Shown: positions 7,514-18,032 of the stretch, piece by piece | Numbering within the stretch: the stretch's first letter is position 1 | Layout: each line of letters opens with the position of its first letter | Assembly: GCF_029193815.1 (NCBI RefSeq) | Contig: NZ_JARFVC010000013.1 | Span: 1-64,000 of the forward strand | DNA length: 64,000 bases | Reading direction: 5' to 3' | From: Cytobacillus sp. S13-E01 | GTDB lineage: Bacteria; Bacillota; Bacilli; Bacillales; Bacillaceae_L | The notes under the pieces: model-generated | Seen by the model: only the letters and a program-made list of their open reading frames with translations | Database searches by the model: none | What the model was told of the DNA's origin: nothing | Position numbers and translations under genes: made by a program

Positions 7514-8230
7514 ATGAAAGTATCCTTATTTATTACGTGTTTAGCCGATGTCTTTTACCCAGGTGTCGGTAAAGACGTCATTGAAATTCTAGAACGAAAT
7601 GGCTGCGAAGTAGATTTTCCTGAAAATCAGACTTGCTGTGGCCAGCCAGCATACAACAGTGGATATCATAAAGACACAAAAAAGGTAGCCAAACATATGA
7701 TTCACACATTTGAACATGCTGATTATGTTGTGATGCCATCAGGTTCATGTGGAGCTATGATCCATGAATATGTTCACTTGTTTGAGGATGACCCAATTTG
7801 GAGAGAGAAAGCAGCTACATTAGCAACCAAGACGTTTGAATTCACGCAATTTCTTGTAGATGTACTTAAGAAAGAGGATGTTGGAGCCGTTTTCTCTAAG
7901 AAAGTAACGTATCACACCTCATGTCATATGACTCGTCTATTAGGGGTCAAAGATGCACCAATGAAATTATTAGAAAATGTGAAAGGATTAGAGTTTACTA
8001 GTCTACCAAATAAAGAAACATGTTGTGGCTTCGGAGGGACATTTTCAGTGAAAATGGTACCGATTTCAGAGCAGATGGTCAATGAAAAAATTGAACATAT
8101 CGAAGAAACGGAGGCAGAGGTTTTAATAGGTGCTGATTGTGGTTGCCTCATGAATATTGGTGGAAGAATTGAACGTCAAGGAAAACCAATTCAAGTGATG
8201 CATATTGCACAAGTATTAAACAGCAAATAA
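7514..8230 (+). CDS. lutA: L-lactate oxidation iron-sulfur protein LutA
   Basis: LutA is the CCG-domain (heterodisulfide reductase-like) subunit of the LutABC complex, which oxidises L-lactate to pyruvate in the cytoplasm. The 238-aa length matches B. subtilis LutA. Two cysteine-rich CCG blocks are present: [14 protein letters not shown] near residue 40 with SGSCGAM further on, and [15 protein letters not shown] near 170 with [15 protein letters not shown] 7514 follows GAGGGAATGA; an upstream in-frame extension lies within repeat R1 and is rejected. lutB follows after 21 bases. Confidence 0.95.
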   Translation: MKVSLFITCLADVFYPGVGKDVIEILERNGCEVDFPENQTCCGQPAYNSGYHKDTKKVAKHMIHTFEHADYVVMPSGSCGAMIHEYVHLFEDDPIWREKAATLATKTFEFTQFLVDVLKKEDVGAVFSKKVTYHTSCHMTRLLGVKDAPMKLLENVKGLEFTSLPNKETCCGFGGTFSVKMVPISEQMVNEKIEHIEETEAEVLIGADCGCLMNIGGRIERQGKPIQVMHIAQVLNSK

Positions 8231-8251
8231 TAACAAAAGGTGGTGAATACG

Positions 8252-9682
8252 ATGCCCATTAAGATTAGCGAGGATAAATTTTTTGACCGTGTCAATAAAG
8301 GACTTAAAAATGAGTTTATGAGAAATGCAATGGTGTCGGCACAGGAAGGATTGAAAGGTAGAAAACTCAATGCACAAGAAGAACTAGGAAACTGGGAAGA
8401 GTGGAGATTATTAGCTGAAGAAATTCGTCAACATACATTAGAGAATTTAGACTACTATTTAGATCAGCTTTCTGAAAATGTTAAGAAAAGAGGGGGACAT
8501 GTTTTCTTCGCTCAAACGGCGGAAGAAGCAAATGAGTATATTACCAACATAGCCAAGCGAAAAGAAGCAAAAAAGGTAATTAAATCTAAATCGATGGTAA
8601 CAGAAGAAATTAGTATGAATGAAGCGTTGGAGGCAGCTGGCTGTGAGGTAATAGAGTCTGATTTAGGAGAATATATCCTTCAAATAGATGATCACGATCC
8701 TCCGTCTCATATTGTTGCTCCTGCGTTGCACAAAAATAAGGATCAAATCCGGGACACGTTTAAAGAAAAGAAAGGCTATACGAAGTCTTCGAAGCCTGAA
8801 GAACTTGCTTTGTTTGCTAGAGAACAGTTACGGGAAGAGTTCTTATCAGCTGATATTGGCATCACCGGCTGTAACTTTGCAGTTGCTGAATCAGGTGCAA
8901 TTTCACTTGTCACAAATGAAGGAAATGCTAGACTTGCCACATCCCTACCTAAAACGCAAATTACGGTTATGGGTATGGAGAGGATCGTACCGACTTGGGA
9001 AGAACTCGATGTTTTAGTAAGCATGCTTTGTCGAAGTGCAGTCGGACAAAAATTAACTAGTTATATTACTGGATTAACAGGTCCTAAAGAAAATGGAGAG
9101 GTTGATGGTCCTGAGGAATTCCATCTTGTTATTGTTGATAATGGACGATCTAATATCTTAGGGACAGAGTTCCAATCGGTGCTTCAATGCATTCGTTGTG
9201 CAGCTTGTATCAATGTTTGTCCAATATACCGCCATGTTGGTGGACATTCCTATGGGTCGATATATCCAGGACCAATTGGTGCAGTTCTTTCACCATTACT
9301 CGGTGGGTATGACGAATACAAAGAGTTACCATTTGCGTCCACTTTATGTGGTGCATGTACGGAAGCTTGTCCTGTCAAAATCCCACTTCATGATCTCTTA
9401 ATAAAGCATCGCAGGAACATTGTAGAAGAGCAAGGTAAAGCTGGGGTTGGTGAAAAGCTTGCTATGAAGGGGTTCTCCTTAGCTGCAAGTTCACCAAAGC
9501 TTTATAACTTGGGTTCTAAAGCAGCACCAACAATGATGGGACCATTTTCAAGTGAAGGTAGAATTAAGAAAGGCCCCGGACCTATTAAACCATGGACTGA
9601 TATTAGGGATTTTCCAGAGCCAAGTAAACAGAGCTTTAGAGAGTGGTTTAAAAAGCGTGAGAAAGGTGGCGACAAATCATGA
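8252..9682 (+). CDS. lutB: L-lactate oxidation iron-sulfur protein LutB
   Basis: LutB (476 aa) combines an N-terminal LUD domain with a C-terminal ferredoxin-like region. The LUD part shows [15 protein letters not shown] and [15 protein letters not shown]. The Fe-S part has [15 protein letters not shown] near residue 313 and [13 protein letters not shown] near 368, ligands for two 4Fe-4S clusters. It is the electron-transfer core of the lactate oxidation complex. ATG 8252 with AAAGGTGG is preferred to GTG 8240, which overlaps that ribosome binding site. Its stop overlaps the lutC start by four bases (ATGA), so the two are translationally coupled. Confidence 0.95.
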   Translation: MPIKISEDKFFDRVNKGLKNEFMRNAMVSAQEGLKGRKLNAQEELGNWEEWRLLAEEIRQHTLENLDYYLDQLSENVKKRGGHVFFAQTAEEANEYITNIAKRKEAKKVIKSKSMVTEEISMNEALEAAGCEVIESDLGEYILQIDDHDPPSHIVAPALHKNKDQIRDTFKEKKGYTKSSKPEELALFAREQLREEFLSADIGITGCNFAVAESGAISLVTNEGNARLATSLPKTQITVMGMERIVPTWEELDVLVSMLCRSAVGQKLTSYITGLTGPKENGEVDGPEEFHLVIVDNGRSNILGTEFQSVLQCIRCAACINVCPIYRHVGGHSYGSIYPGPIGAVLSPLLGGYDEYKELPFASTLCGACTEACPVKIPLHDLLIKHRRNIVEEQGKAGVGEKLAMKGFSLAASSPKLYNLGSKAAPTMMGPFSSEGRIKKGPGPIKPWTDIRDFPEPSKQSFREWFKKREKGGDKS

Positions 9683-10398
9683 CAACTGGTAGCATCCAAA
9701 ATAAAGATCGTTTTTTAAATCAAATTGCGAAAAATCTAGGTCGCAATCGTAAAACAACACCTGTCGTCAGACCAAACTGGAAGCACCAACCACAGTATGA
9801 AGTGTTCAAAGGATTTAGTCAGGAACAATTAGTAGATATCTTAAAAGAACAATGCACGAAAATTCATACACAAGTGGAAGAAGTGACAACTGAGATTCTT
9901 CCAGAAGCCTTAGAAAAAATTGTAATTAGTTTGAACGCTAAGTCAATTGTTAGTTGGGATGATAGACGGTTTGTAGAGTACGGGGTGGACAGCTATTTTG
10001 GCAGAGCATCCTCACTAGGTGTCGATGTTCATAAATGGGATCCCAGTATCAAAGATGAAAATGTAAAGATCGCTGAAAAGGCCGATATCGGTATTACCTT
10101 TTCGGATATGACATTAGCTGAATCAGGCACTGTTGTTTTACTAAGTGGTAAGGGAAAAGGGAGATCAGTCAGTTTGCTGCCAACCAACTACATAGCCATT
10201 GTTCCAAAGAGTACGATTGTTCCTCGTATGACACAAGCTACTAATTTTATTCACCAAATGCAAGAGGAAAAAGGAATTGTTCCTTCCTGTATAAATTTTA
10301 TATCTGGACCAAGTAATAGCGCTGACATTGAAATGAATCTCGTTGTTGGTGTCCATGGCCCAATAAAAGCTTACTATTTAATTGTTGAAGATAAATAA
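9679..10398 (+). CDS. lutC: L-lactate oxidation protein LutC
   Basis: LutC (239 aa, as in B. subtilis) is a LUD-domain protein without Fe-S motifs. The conserved region includes [36 protein letters not shown] and the C-terminal [17 protein letters not shown]. It is the third subunit needed for growth on L-lactate. It overlaps lutB by four bases and ends the operon; no classic terminator is obvious behind it. A GntR-type gene of the LutR kind lies beyond on the opposite strand but has lost its DNA-binding half. Confidence 0.95.
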   Translation: MTTGSIQNKDRFLNQIAKNLGRNRKTTPVVRPNWKHQPQYEVFKGFSQEQLVDILKEQCTKIHTQVEEVTTEILPEALEKIVISLNAKSIVSWDDRRFVEYGVDSYFGRASSLGVDVHKWDPSIKDENVKIAEKADIGITFSDMTLAESGTVVLLSGKGKGRSVSLLPTNYIAIVPKSTIVPRMTQATNFIHQMQEEKGIVPSCINFISGPSNSADIEMNLVVGVHGPIKAYYLIVEDK

Positions 10399-10490
10399 TA
10401 AAAATAATTAGTTTGCTCATTATTTATAATTTTTCTGCAAGTATATTAATAACATTCTCGACTTGATCCATTGCTTTAGAAAAGTGTTCT

Positions 10491-10868
10491 TCACTCATTC
10501 TGACTTTTTTGCAAAAAACCTTGAACACTATTAATATGTTTCACCATTAACTCGCTGGCAAGTGCTGCATTTCGTTGTTTCATTGCCTGAAGAATATCCT
10601 TGTGAAATTGCAGTGACTCGTTCATGACTCCTTGAACAGTTACCGCTTTTACTTGAGCCTGTTCAATTAAATTATTGATAGATTGGTATAGATTATACAT
10701 GACTAGGTTATAGGATGATTTGGCTATTTTTTCATGGAAATCTAAATTTGCCGAGACATAATCGTCCATATTATTAACGTTAATGGCTAATTCCATATCT
10801 TCGATGCTTTGCTCGATTGCCATAAAGTCTTCGGATGTCGCTCTTGTGGTAGCGTAAAAGGCCATTCG
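10491..10868 (-). pseudogene. GntR/FadR-type regulator, FCD domain only
   Basis: The reading frame (about 125 aa) is the effector-binding FCD domain of a FadR-subfamily GntR regulator: FYATTRATSEDFMAIEQSIE, then NLDFHEKIAKSSYNLVMYN, VMNESLQFHKDILQAMK and KHINSVQGFL. The N-terminal winged helix is missing and a TAG lies one codon before the first Met, so it cannot bind DNA as is. The position beside lutABC suggests a former LutR-like repressor (inference). Its 3' end overlaps, by ATGA, a short reading frame (10503-10429) of 24 residues that I cannot assign. Confidence 0.75.
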
Positions 10869-10915
10869 CTAAACTAAAATATTGATAATACTTAACTATA
10901 AATTATAAATATAGC

Positions 10916-11143
10916 TGGAGGATTGGGAATGCTGGTTGTTATCGTCCTCCATTCGTTGAGCTTAAGATAGGAGATAAGCAGATACAGAATGTCCTAACAT
11001 TTGTAGTAATTAACAAAGCAGAAGAATCTAGACCAACAAAGCATTATGCTGAAGAAAAACATACGTGGTTTGGGCGCCATCTCCAGTTCATAAACGTGTT
11101 GGGAGACATGTGCTTCTTTAAAACTCCCCCTAGTTTGAAATGA
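10916..11143 (+). pseudogene. Possible coding remnant with cyclotransferase-like motif
   Basis: An open frame without a start reads RIGNAGCYRPPFVELKIG, VLTFVVINKAEES and KHYAEEKHTWF before TGA 11141-11143. The GxYRP..V.L.IGD...LTFVV pattern resembles the second half of GGCT/AIG2-fold domains, but the match is weak and no start or YGSN motif is present. It may be a decayed gene fragment of another kind. Confidence 0.3.
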
Positions 11144-11176
11144 CAACTAGAGGGAGAAATTTTAACCTAGCTTTTT

Positions 11177-11220
11177 GTGTCTAGCTTCGGGCTCCTAACA
11201 CCACCCCTGCGTATTTCTTA
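11177..11220 (+). repeat. Repeat family R1, partial copy
   Basis: GTGTCTAGCTTCGGGCTCC at the left and CCCCTGCGTATTTCTTA at the right match the core and end of R1, with a diverged middle. The TTA that ends the copy is the stop codon of the minus-strand oxidoreductase gene. Confidence 0.65.
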
Positions 11221-13530
11221 GAGATATGGACTTTCATGCTTAGCTTTCAGTTGGTTCCAACGACGTTCTACCTCATCGCGAAACTCTTGAAGCATTTCTC
11301 CACTTTCTTCTTTTAGTAAATGCTTCGTTTTCCCCATTAATTCGAGCCATCCTGTAACATCGATACGTTTGTTCTTGGCTTCAGGATCATATGTTACTGT
11401 TGTGATCCCTCGCTCCACTTCATAGAGAGGGAAGAAGCAGGAGTCAACAGCTGCTCCTACAATGGTTTGCCCTAATTCATCCTTTGATTTCCAATTCAGT
11501 GGACAGGTAATTAAAATCTTGCCGTACACCAAACCTTCATTTTTAGCATACCACTGCGCTTTTGCTGCTTTTTTCAATAAATCTCGATCAAAGGCCTCTG
11601 TTCCAGTAAAGATATAAGGAATATGGGTGGCAGCCATAATTTGTGCTGTATCTTTATGATGGAACGGTTTTCCGTTTTGGAAACCACCAATGTTAGATGT
11701 ACTGGTCATGTGACCCATTGGTGTTGAATAAGAAAGCTGACTTCCAGTATTCATATAGCCTTCATTATCGTATTCAAGAATGATCATTTTATGGTTCCGT
11801 AAAGCTGTTCCAATCGCAGGTCCCATTCCAATATCCATCCCACCGTCACCAGTCACCATGACAAAAGTAAAGTCATCACTTAAGCCAAGTTCTTCGAATT
11901 CTCCACGTCTTTTACGTTCATGGAACATTTCAACAAGTCCTGATAAAGTCGCAGAACCATTTTGGAATAGGTTATGGATATAAGTTGCTTTATGAGAGCT
12001 ATATGGATAGCCAGTCGTAACTACCATGGCGCAACCTGTATGGAACAAGGCCACAATGTCACCTTCGATTCCTTTGAAGAACAGTTCAAGTCCTGAAAAA
12101 ATACCACAGCCAGGACATGCGCCATGACCAGAAGCAATCCGTTTTGGTTTTTTCGTTAAGCTCCGTAAAGGAGGGATCTTCACATTGAGTTCTCCGGTTT
12201 CATCATTTGGAGTTACCGTTATTAATCCAGTATTTAAATCTTCCTTTTTCAGTGGATTTACGACTCGTTCCGGAGTCAATCCAGGCTTTCCAGGAGAATG
12301 CCCAAAATAATCAAAAGGTTTTTCTACGAAATCTTTTTCAATAGCATCAGTCGCTAATTGGAAAAAGTGTTCTGCATCATCAGCATAAAAATCTTTTCCA
12401 CCTAATCCGTAAATTCGGTTGATTACTTTTGTACTACTATTTCCATGAGTTTGTAAAGCTGCTCTAACTTCTAGAGCCATATTCCCACCATATGCCCCAT
12501 ATGAGTCTGCGCGATCACCGACAGTAACCGCTTTCACATTTTTTAAACACTCAGCAAGTTGTTTTTGTGGGAATGGGCGAATCATATTGGGAGAAATAAC
12601 CCCAGCCTTAATTCCCTTAGTGCGGAGTCGATCGACGACATCCTTACACACTTCAGCCGCAGAATTAAGCATAAAGACCGCAACTTCTGCATCATCCATT
12701 CGGTATAAATCTAATAGGGGATATTCTCGTCCTGTCAGTTCAGTATACTCTTTAGATATTCTCTCAAAAACCATACCAGCATTATACATCGCTTCAGATT
12801 GTTGATAGCAATTATTGATATAATCTGGCTCATTCATATACGGACCGATCGTAACTGGGTTTTCTCGATCTAAAGCGTGAGGGAAGTTCGTCGGCATTTC
12901 ACCAATAAACGCATGAACATCTTTTTTATTTTTTATAACCTGTACACGTCTCTTTTGATGGGATGTAAAATAGCCATCGAATGATACGATAACGGGTAAC
13001 CGAACCTCAGGATCTTCGGCTAGTTTAATAGCAATAATGTTCATATCATAGACAATCTGTGGATCGCGCGCCATTAAAATTGGCCACCCAGTATTTAGCG
13101 CGAAATATAAATCAGAATGATCACCATGAATATTTAGAGGACCAGATATAGAACGATTTACCAAGTTCAATACCATTGGAAAACGGGTTCCAGATTGAAC
13201 TGGTAATTGCTCAAGCATATATAAGAAACCATTCGCACTCGTAGCGTTAAACACACGACCGCCACCCGTAGAAGCGCCGTAACAAATACCAGCAGAACCA
13301 TGCTCTCCATCAGCTGGGATCAATACAATGTCATGTTCTCCTTTTGCTTTCATACCATCTAAGAACTGGGCCACTTCAGTAGAAGGGGAAATAGGGAAAT
13401 ATCCCATCACATGATAGTTAATTTGGTGTGCTGCATAGGCAGCCATCTCATTGCCTGACTCGAAAACAATAGATTGTTCAATCGTTCCTTTTTGACCTTT
13501 TACTGTTCCATTTGTTAAGTCTACCGCCAT
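11218..13530 (-). CDS. 2-oxoacid:ferredoxin oxidoreductase, fused alpha-beta subunits
   Basis: The 770-aa protein joins two subunits that are usually separate. Residues 20-400 are the alpha chain (FPISPSTEVAQFLDGM, PADGEHGSAGICYGAS, GDRADSYGAYGGN). Residues 460-770 are the thiamine-pyrophosphate beta chain with GHGACPGCGIFSGLE, GDGGMDIGM and YDNEGYMNTGSQ. Together with the gamma-delta protein encoded upstream it would convert pyruvate or a related 2-oxoacid plus CoA to acyl-CoA, CO2 and reduced ferredoxin. Substrate choice cannot be read from the sequence. It starts 19 bases after the gamma-delta stop, with AGGTGG before the ATG. Confidence 0.85.
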   Translation of the reverse strand: MAVDLTNGTVKGQKGTIEQSIVFESGNEMAAYAAHQINYHVMGYFPISPSTEVAQFLDGMKAKGEHDIVLIPADGEHGSAGICYGASTGGGRVFNATSANGFLYMLEQLPVQSGTRFPMVLNLVNRSISGPLNIHGDHSDLYFALNTGWPILMARDPQIVYDMNIIAIKLAEDPEVRLPVIVSFDGYFTSHQKRRVQVIKNKKDVHAFIGEMPTNFPHALDRENPVTIGPYMNEPDYINNCYQQSEAMYNAGMVFERISKEYTELTGREYPLLDLYRMDDAEVAVFMLNSAAEVCKDVVDRLRTKGIKAGVISPNMIRPFPQKQLAECLKNVKAVTVGDRADSYGAYGGNMALEVRAALQTHGNSSTKVINRIYGLGGKDFYADDAEHFFQLATDAIEKDFVEKPFDYFGHSPGKPGLTPERVVNPLKKEDLNTGLITVTPNDETGELNVKIPPLRSLTKKPKRIASGHGACPGCGIFSGLELFFKGIEGDIVALFHTGCAMVVTTGYPYSSHKATYIHNLFQNGSATLSGLVEMFHERKRRGEFEELGLSDDFTFVMVTGDGGMDIGMGPAIGTALRNHKMIILEYDNEGYMNTGSQLSYSTPMGHMTSTSNIGGFQNGKPFHHKDTAQIMAATHIPYIFTGTEAFDRDLLKKAAKAQWYAKNEGLVYGKILITCPLNWKSKDELGQTIVGAAVDSCFFPLYEVERGITTVTYDPEAKNKRIDVTGWLELMGKTKHLLKEESGEMLQEFRDEVERRWNQLKAKHESPYL

Positions 13531-13549
13531 CTTTTTTTACCACCTTTCC

Positions 13550-14557
13550 TTACTTTTTTATTAAATCAAATAAATGGGGAACTCGATTTGATTCCGCATA
13601 GCCATCATCATGTTCTCTTTCATCTGTAAGCGCTTCCACTGGGCATGCATGAACGCACTTCAAACAACCCTTACAATATTGGTAATCAATCCCTTGTAGG
13701 AACATTTGTGGTCGTCCCCGTTTATCCTCTTTCTCTTCCCAAACAAAACAAAAGTCAGGACAGGCCGTATCACAGGCAGCGCAATTAATACACTTTTCTT
13801 CATGAAAATGAGGGAGCATGCCTGCGCGCGAAATACTTAAATCTTTTAAAAAACTATTTCCAGGATTTGTGATCGTTCCACCCATTGGTTGATTTTCATA
13901 GCCAAGAGCAGCTTCAGCTCTTACAAAAGGTGTAAGGTCTGCATCTTTGTTGGGGGTGAAGATCTTGAACTCTACTTCATGATAGCCACGGTCAAACGTA
14001 CGAATATTTGGCTCCACTAAATGTGGATACTTATTCTCAAACGTGCGTCTAATCGTAGCCTTCATTGACTCAGGGTCCAAGAAATCTAGTATCCGATAAA
14101 GCGCACCTAGCATCGCAGTATTTACTTTTGTTTGCTCTTCTAAGGCGATTTCTGTTGCATCAATAACAGCGACAATTCCGCCTTGAATGTCCATTAGATC
14201 CTTAAGCTTTTCAGGTGATTTCTTTGAGTTGACTAACACGGTGCTATCACTAAAAATACCACTTGTACAATTGATTGTTTTAAATAAGGCATCATGGAAT
14301 ATTCCAACAACGTGAGGGCGTTCTATAGGTGTGGTATCTCGTATGTTTGTGTCAGGTTCACAAAAGCGAATATGCGCTTTTACAGGTGAACCCTTTTTTT
14401 CAGAGCCGTAAGATGAGAACCCGATTCCATTAAGTCCATTTCCAACAACTCCATCTTCAGAAAGCATTTTTCCTGCTAAATTGGCTCCCAATCCACCAAT
14501 AGATTCCAAGCGAATTTCAAAAAATCCTAATTCATTCACTTTAGGTAATTGTGTCAA
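13550..14557 (-). CDS. 2-oxoacid:ferredoxin oxidoreductase, fused gamma-delta subunits
   Basis: The 335-aa protein has an N-terminal gamma domain (IRLESIGGLGANLAGKML, GSPVKAHIRF) and a C-terminal delta ferredoxin domain with two 4Fe-4S motifs, CINCAACDTACPDFC and CKGCLKCVHACPVEA. The delta clusters carry electrons from the TPP site to ferredoxin. A TTG at 14557 with GGAGG eight bases upstream is the likely start; a longer frame to 14575 would include that ribosome binding site. It is the first gene of a two-gene operon, and the promoter region holds a perfect 11-3-11 palindrome. Confidence 0.85.
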   Translation of the reverse strand: MTQLPKVNELGFFEIRLESIGGLGANLAGKMLSEDGVVGNGLNGIGFSSYGSEKKGSPVKAHIRFCEPDTNIRDTTPIERPHVVGIFHDALFKTINCTSGIFSDSTVLVNSKKSPEKLKDLMDIQGGIVAVIDATEIALEEQTKVNTAMLGALYRILDFLDPESMKATIRRTFENKYPHLVEPNIRTFDRGYHEVEFKIFTPNKDADLTPFVRAEAALGYENQPMGGTITNPGNSFLKDLSISRAGMLPHFHEEKCINCAACDTACPDFCFVWEEKEDKRGRPQMFLQGIDYQYCKGCLKCVHACPVEALTDEREHDDGYAESNRVPHLFDLIKK

Positions 14558-14601
14558 AAAGATTCCTCCAATCAATAACGAAAATGTAGGTAGACTAATA
14601 G

Positions 14602-14626
14602 ATTGGAAAATTATAAATTTTCCAAT
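14602..14626. promoter_or_regulatory. Perfect 11-3-11 palindrome before the oxidoreductase operon
   Basis: ATTGGAAAATT (14602-14612), ATA, AATTTTCCAAT (14616-14626), 45 bp upstream of the TTG start. A symmetric site of this length is a probable operator. The reader is unknown, as the nearby GntR-type gene has lost its DNA-binding domain. The rest of 14627-15085 holds promoter-like AT-rich DNA (TATAAT near 14770) and no supportable gene. Confidence 0.5.
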
Positions 14627-15085
14627 AAATCATAATTTGATTGTAACAGGATAGAAAATGAAATACAACAGAGTAATCATTTTAAAGGTAAAATTAATGA
14701 AGCATTTATTTTAGGTGGGGGTGTGCATACATTTTAGAGAAAAAAAGAATCTGTATTCCAATCTCCTGTTATAATACATATGAAAGTTGTGGTATAACAG
14801 TCGAAAAAGTTTGAGTGTTGATAAAAAGTAAAGATGGTAATATGAAGATTGAAGCAACAATGAAATAGAGTGTGAACCATCAGAGAAACGGCAGTCCTTA
14901 AAGAGGAAATTGATCTATCTAGAATCCTAATAGTATGTATGTTTGTTTTCGTATAAGACGTGGTAAGTAAATTTTAAAAATCTTAAGAAATTCTTCATTT
15001 TTCCCCTACTATTTACTTAAGAACTATTGTTTATACTAAGAACATTCCTAACAAGTGATTTCATGTTGGAAAGGAGGAGTTTTTG

Positions 15086-15778
15086 ATGAATCAGTATGTA
15101 GTGTTGGTTGTAGATGATGACAAAGATATTCGTGATGGGATTGAAATCTATTTAAAAAATGAAGGTATGAAAGTAATAAAAGCGCAGGATGGTGTTGAAG
15201 CACTTGAGTGTTTAAATAAGCATGAGGTTCATCTGATACTCTTGGATATTATGATGCCAAGAATGGATGGGATAGCCGCAACGTTTAAAATACGTGAACA
15301 GAGGAGTATACCGATCATTATTTTAAGTGCGAAAAGTGAAGATACGGATAAGATTTTAGGTTTACAGATTGGTGCGGATGATTACGTAACAAAGCCTTTT
15401 AACCCATTGGAACTCATTGCAAGGGTAAAATCACAGCTAAGAAGGTATGTTACTTTAGGACCGTTTGAAGGGTTAAATAAAACAATTGATTTGAACGGAC
15501 TTACAATCGACCAGGCTGCAAAGGAAGTTACGTTATATGGTGAGCCCGTAAAGTTAACACCTACCGAATATAAAATTGTAGAATTGCTGATGGTAAATGC
15601 TGGTCGTGTGTTTTCTATTTCTGAAATATACGAAAGGGTTTGGAATGAGCCTTGCTACAATTCAGAAAATACAGTAGCAGTGCATATTCGTGGAATTCGC
15701 GAAAAAATCGAAATTGATCGTAAGAATCCTAGATTTTTGAAGGTGGTATGGGGAATTGGATACAAAATGGAAAAGTAG
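15086..15778 (+). CDS. OmpR-family response regulator
   Basis: The 230-aa protein has a receiver domain (VVDDDKDIRDGIEIYL, phosphoacceptor Asp in HLILLDIMMPRMDG, Lys in DDYVTKPF) and a C-terminal winged helix (VKLTPTEYKIVELLMVN, then TVAVHIRGIREKI and VVWGIGYKM). ATG 15086 follows AAGGAGGAG at ideal distance. The cognate kinase overlaps its 3' end by 23 bases. It resembles regulators paired with large Bacillus sensor kinases in a VanR-like group; the stimulus is unknown. Confidence 0.9.
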   Translation: MNQYVVLVVDDDKDIRDGIEIYLKNEGMKVIKAQDGVEALECLNKHEVHLILLDIMMPRMDGIAATFKIREQRSIPIIILSAKSEDTDKILGLQIGADDYVTKPFNPLELIARVKSQLRRYVTLGPFEGLNKTIDLNGLTIDQAAKEVTLYGEPVKLTPTEYKIVELLMVNAGRVFSISEIYERVWNEPCYNSENTVAVHIRGIREKIEIDRKNPRFLKVVWGIGYKMEK

Positions 15779-17969
15779 AATTGGTATTTTAGCATGGCTA
15801 ATTTTGTTTACGTACGGAGTCAGTGGTGTTTTCACAGCATTGTTCGATGATAATGATTTTACAAAACGTAGCTATTTTGAGACAAGAAAATTTGAAAATC
15901 ATGTAGAGAGATTATTGAGTTATATTGATGCATTTGAAATTTCCTATCAATCGAAAGAAGACTTAACAAAGTCTCTCACTGTAACAAAGGATGAAATAGA
16001 GGAATATCGAAGCCGTTTTGGTGATTTTTCTGAACAGAAAAGCAGTATAGAATTGCAATACGAATCAAGAATTCAGGAAGCACAAAACGAAAAAGACCAA
16101 AAGGCTATTGATACTTTAATTGAAGAAAGAGATAAAAAAATTGAAGAAATCACAACGATTTTTGAAAATGATGAGTATGTTACAGAGCAAATATTATTAG
16201 GAAAACAAGAAAAATGGGAGGAGTACTATCAAGAGGTAGAAAGTCATCGTGCGGAATATGAAAAGTATAAATCTGCATTTTTTTATTACCTAAAAAACAC
16301 ACAATCTGCTCAAGTTTACACTAACCTGGAAGCCAAAGAAATTATTAATGAAGAAAATACACATTACATCAGTAGCTACCCAGCAAATAATCAAACATAT
16401 CCTCTAATGAATGATCGACCATTAGTATGGAGCAATGATGAAGAAATATCGAATAGAGTAAGACAAAGTTCGAATGCCTTTTACGAAGGAGAGATTGGGA
16501 TATCGAAAAACATTCCGAACTCTAATTTTATTATGTTAGAATATCGTGACTTTCAAGTTCAACGAACATTGTTTTGGATTTACACAGCTGGAGCTATCCT
16601 CGCTTTGCTACTTGCGATAATTATTGAAAAGAGGAAAAGCATCCTACGTAGAATTGTTCCTGAAATATGGAAGAATCTATATAATAAAGTTCCAATTGAT
16701 GTTGCATTGTTTCTTTTTGCGGTATCTGCCATTCTAACACTAGCATTATCTTTTGAAAAACCCTATTTATTTTACAGTAATCAGATAACAGGAATGATAG
16801 AGATCATTTTCTATCATCTTATAACTATTACTATTATTTTTGGAATAACCATCGTACAGGGTGCTTATTTATACCGAAGACTAAAAGATGTCGGTTCGAT
16901 CCGAGAAGACTGGAAACACTCTTTATTTGCAAGGTTTTTAAACTTGATTAGAAATGCGTTTCAAAATAGAAGGGTCGGAACACAAGTTTTCTTGATTTTG
17001 ACGATAGTCTTTTTGTTTGGTCTAGTAACTGGCCTCCTTGGGGTTGACGAAAATTTCTTTGCTCTTTTAATTCCGGCATTTTTTATTGTGGGTATACCAC
17101 TTTTCATCATTATTCTCAAACGGATTAGTTATTTTAATAAAATTCTGAGTAATGCAAGGGCATTAGCCAAGGGTGAATTTGAGGCTGATTTAAAGATTGT
17201 CGGAAAATCTGTTCTTGCTAACTTAGCCGAGGATCTGAATAAAATGAAATACGGTGTAAAAACATCACAACACGCCCAAGTAAAAAGTGAGAGGCTTAAA
17301 ACCGAGTTAATTACAAATGTTAGTCATGATCTACGTACACCATTAACATCAATAATGACCTATTCTGAGCTTTTAAAAAATCCTAACTTATCTGAGGGTG
17401 AACGTAATTCATATATAGAAATTATTGATCGAAAATCAAATCGATTAAAGGTGTTAATCGATGATTTGTTTGAAGCATCTAAAATGGCTAGCGGGAACGT
17501 TGAGCTTGTAAAGGAAAGAGTTGATATCAATCAATTACTTCATCAAGCACTAGCTGAATATAATGAAACAATTAAAGAATCAACCATTCAATTTCGTGTT
17601 TCAACACCAGATAATCCTGTATACGCCCGAGTTGATGGCAAAAAAATGTGGCGTGTTTTTGAAAACCTAATTGGAAACATCCTAAAGTATTCTCTCGAAA
17701 ACACAAGAGCTTACATTCATGTCAATGAGGAAAATGGTCAGGTCCTAGTAACATTTAAAAACATATCAAAATATGAGCTTAGTAATAATATTGACGAGCT
17801 ATTCGAACGATTTAAACGTGGTGATGAATCCCGCCATACTGAGGGTTCAGGTCTAGGACTATCGATTGCCAAATCAATTATTGATTTACACGAGGGATCC
17901 TTAGATATTGAAGTGGATGCTGATTTGTTTAAGGTTGAGATTAAATTGGAGATGTTGGGTAAAAAATAG
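15756..17969 (+). CDS. Sensor histidine kinase with long extracellular coiled-coil region (737 aa)
   Basis: TTG 15756 with AGGTGG nine bases upstream, overlapping the regulator gene. The layout is a membrane segment near residues 8-28; an extracellular part to about 270 with a charged coiled coil (residues 70-150); several membrane segments between 270 and 470; a HAMP-like linker; then the kinase core. The core has LITNVSHDLRTPLTSIMTYS (phospho-His), the N-box FENLIGNILKYSLE and HTEGSGLGLSIAKSI. It should phosphorylate the adjacent regulator. A hairpin terminator follows at 18033. Confidence 0.9.
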   Translation: MDTKWKSRIGILAWLILFTYGVSGVFTALFDDNDFTKRSYFETRKFENHVERLLSYIDAFEISYQSKEDLTKSLTVTKDEIEEYRSRFGDFSEQKSSIELQYESRIQEAQNEKDQKAIDTLIEERDKKIEEITTIFENDEYVTEQILLGKQEKWEEYYQEVESHRAEYEKYKSAFFYYLKNTQSAQVYTNLEAKEIINEENTHYISSYPANNQTYPLMNDRPLVWSNDEEISNRVRQSSNAFYEGEIGISKNIPNSNFIMLEYRDFQVQRTLFWIYTAGAILALLLAIIIEKRKSILRRIVPEIWKNLYNKVPIDVALFLFAVSAILTLALSFEKPYLFYSNQITGMIEIIFYHLITITIIFGITIVQGAYLYRRLKDVGSIREDWKHSLFARFLNLIRNAFQNRRVGTQVFLILTIVFLFGLVTGLLGVDENFFALLIPAFFIVGIPLFIIILKRISYFNKILSNARALAKGEFEADLKIVGKSVLANLAEDLNKMKYGVKTSQHAQVKSERLKTELITNVSHDLRTPLTSIMTYSELLKNPNLSEGERNSYIEIIDRKSNRLKVLIDDLFEASKMASGNVELVKERVDINQLLHQALAEYNETIKESTIQFRVSTPDNPVYARVDGKKMWRVFENLIGNILKYSLENTRAYIHVNEENGQVLVTFKNISKYELSNNIDELFERFKRGDESRHTEGSGLGLSIAKSIIDLHEGSLDIEVDADLFKVEIKLEMLGKK

Positions 17970-18032
17970 CAGCTTAAATTCCATTCGTTCATGCAACCTA
18001 AACAACACGTATAGAAAAATAGAAAGAATATT

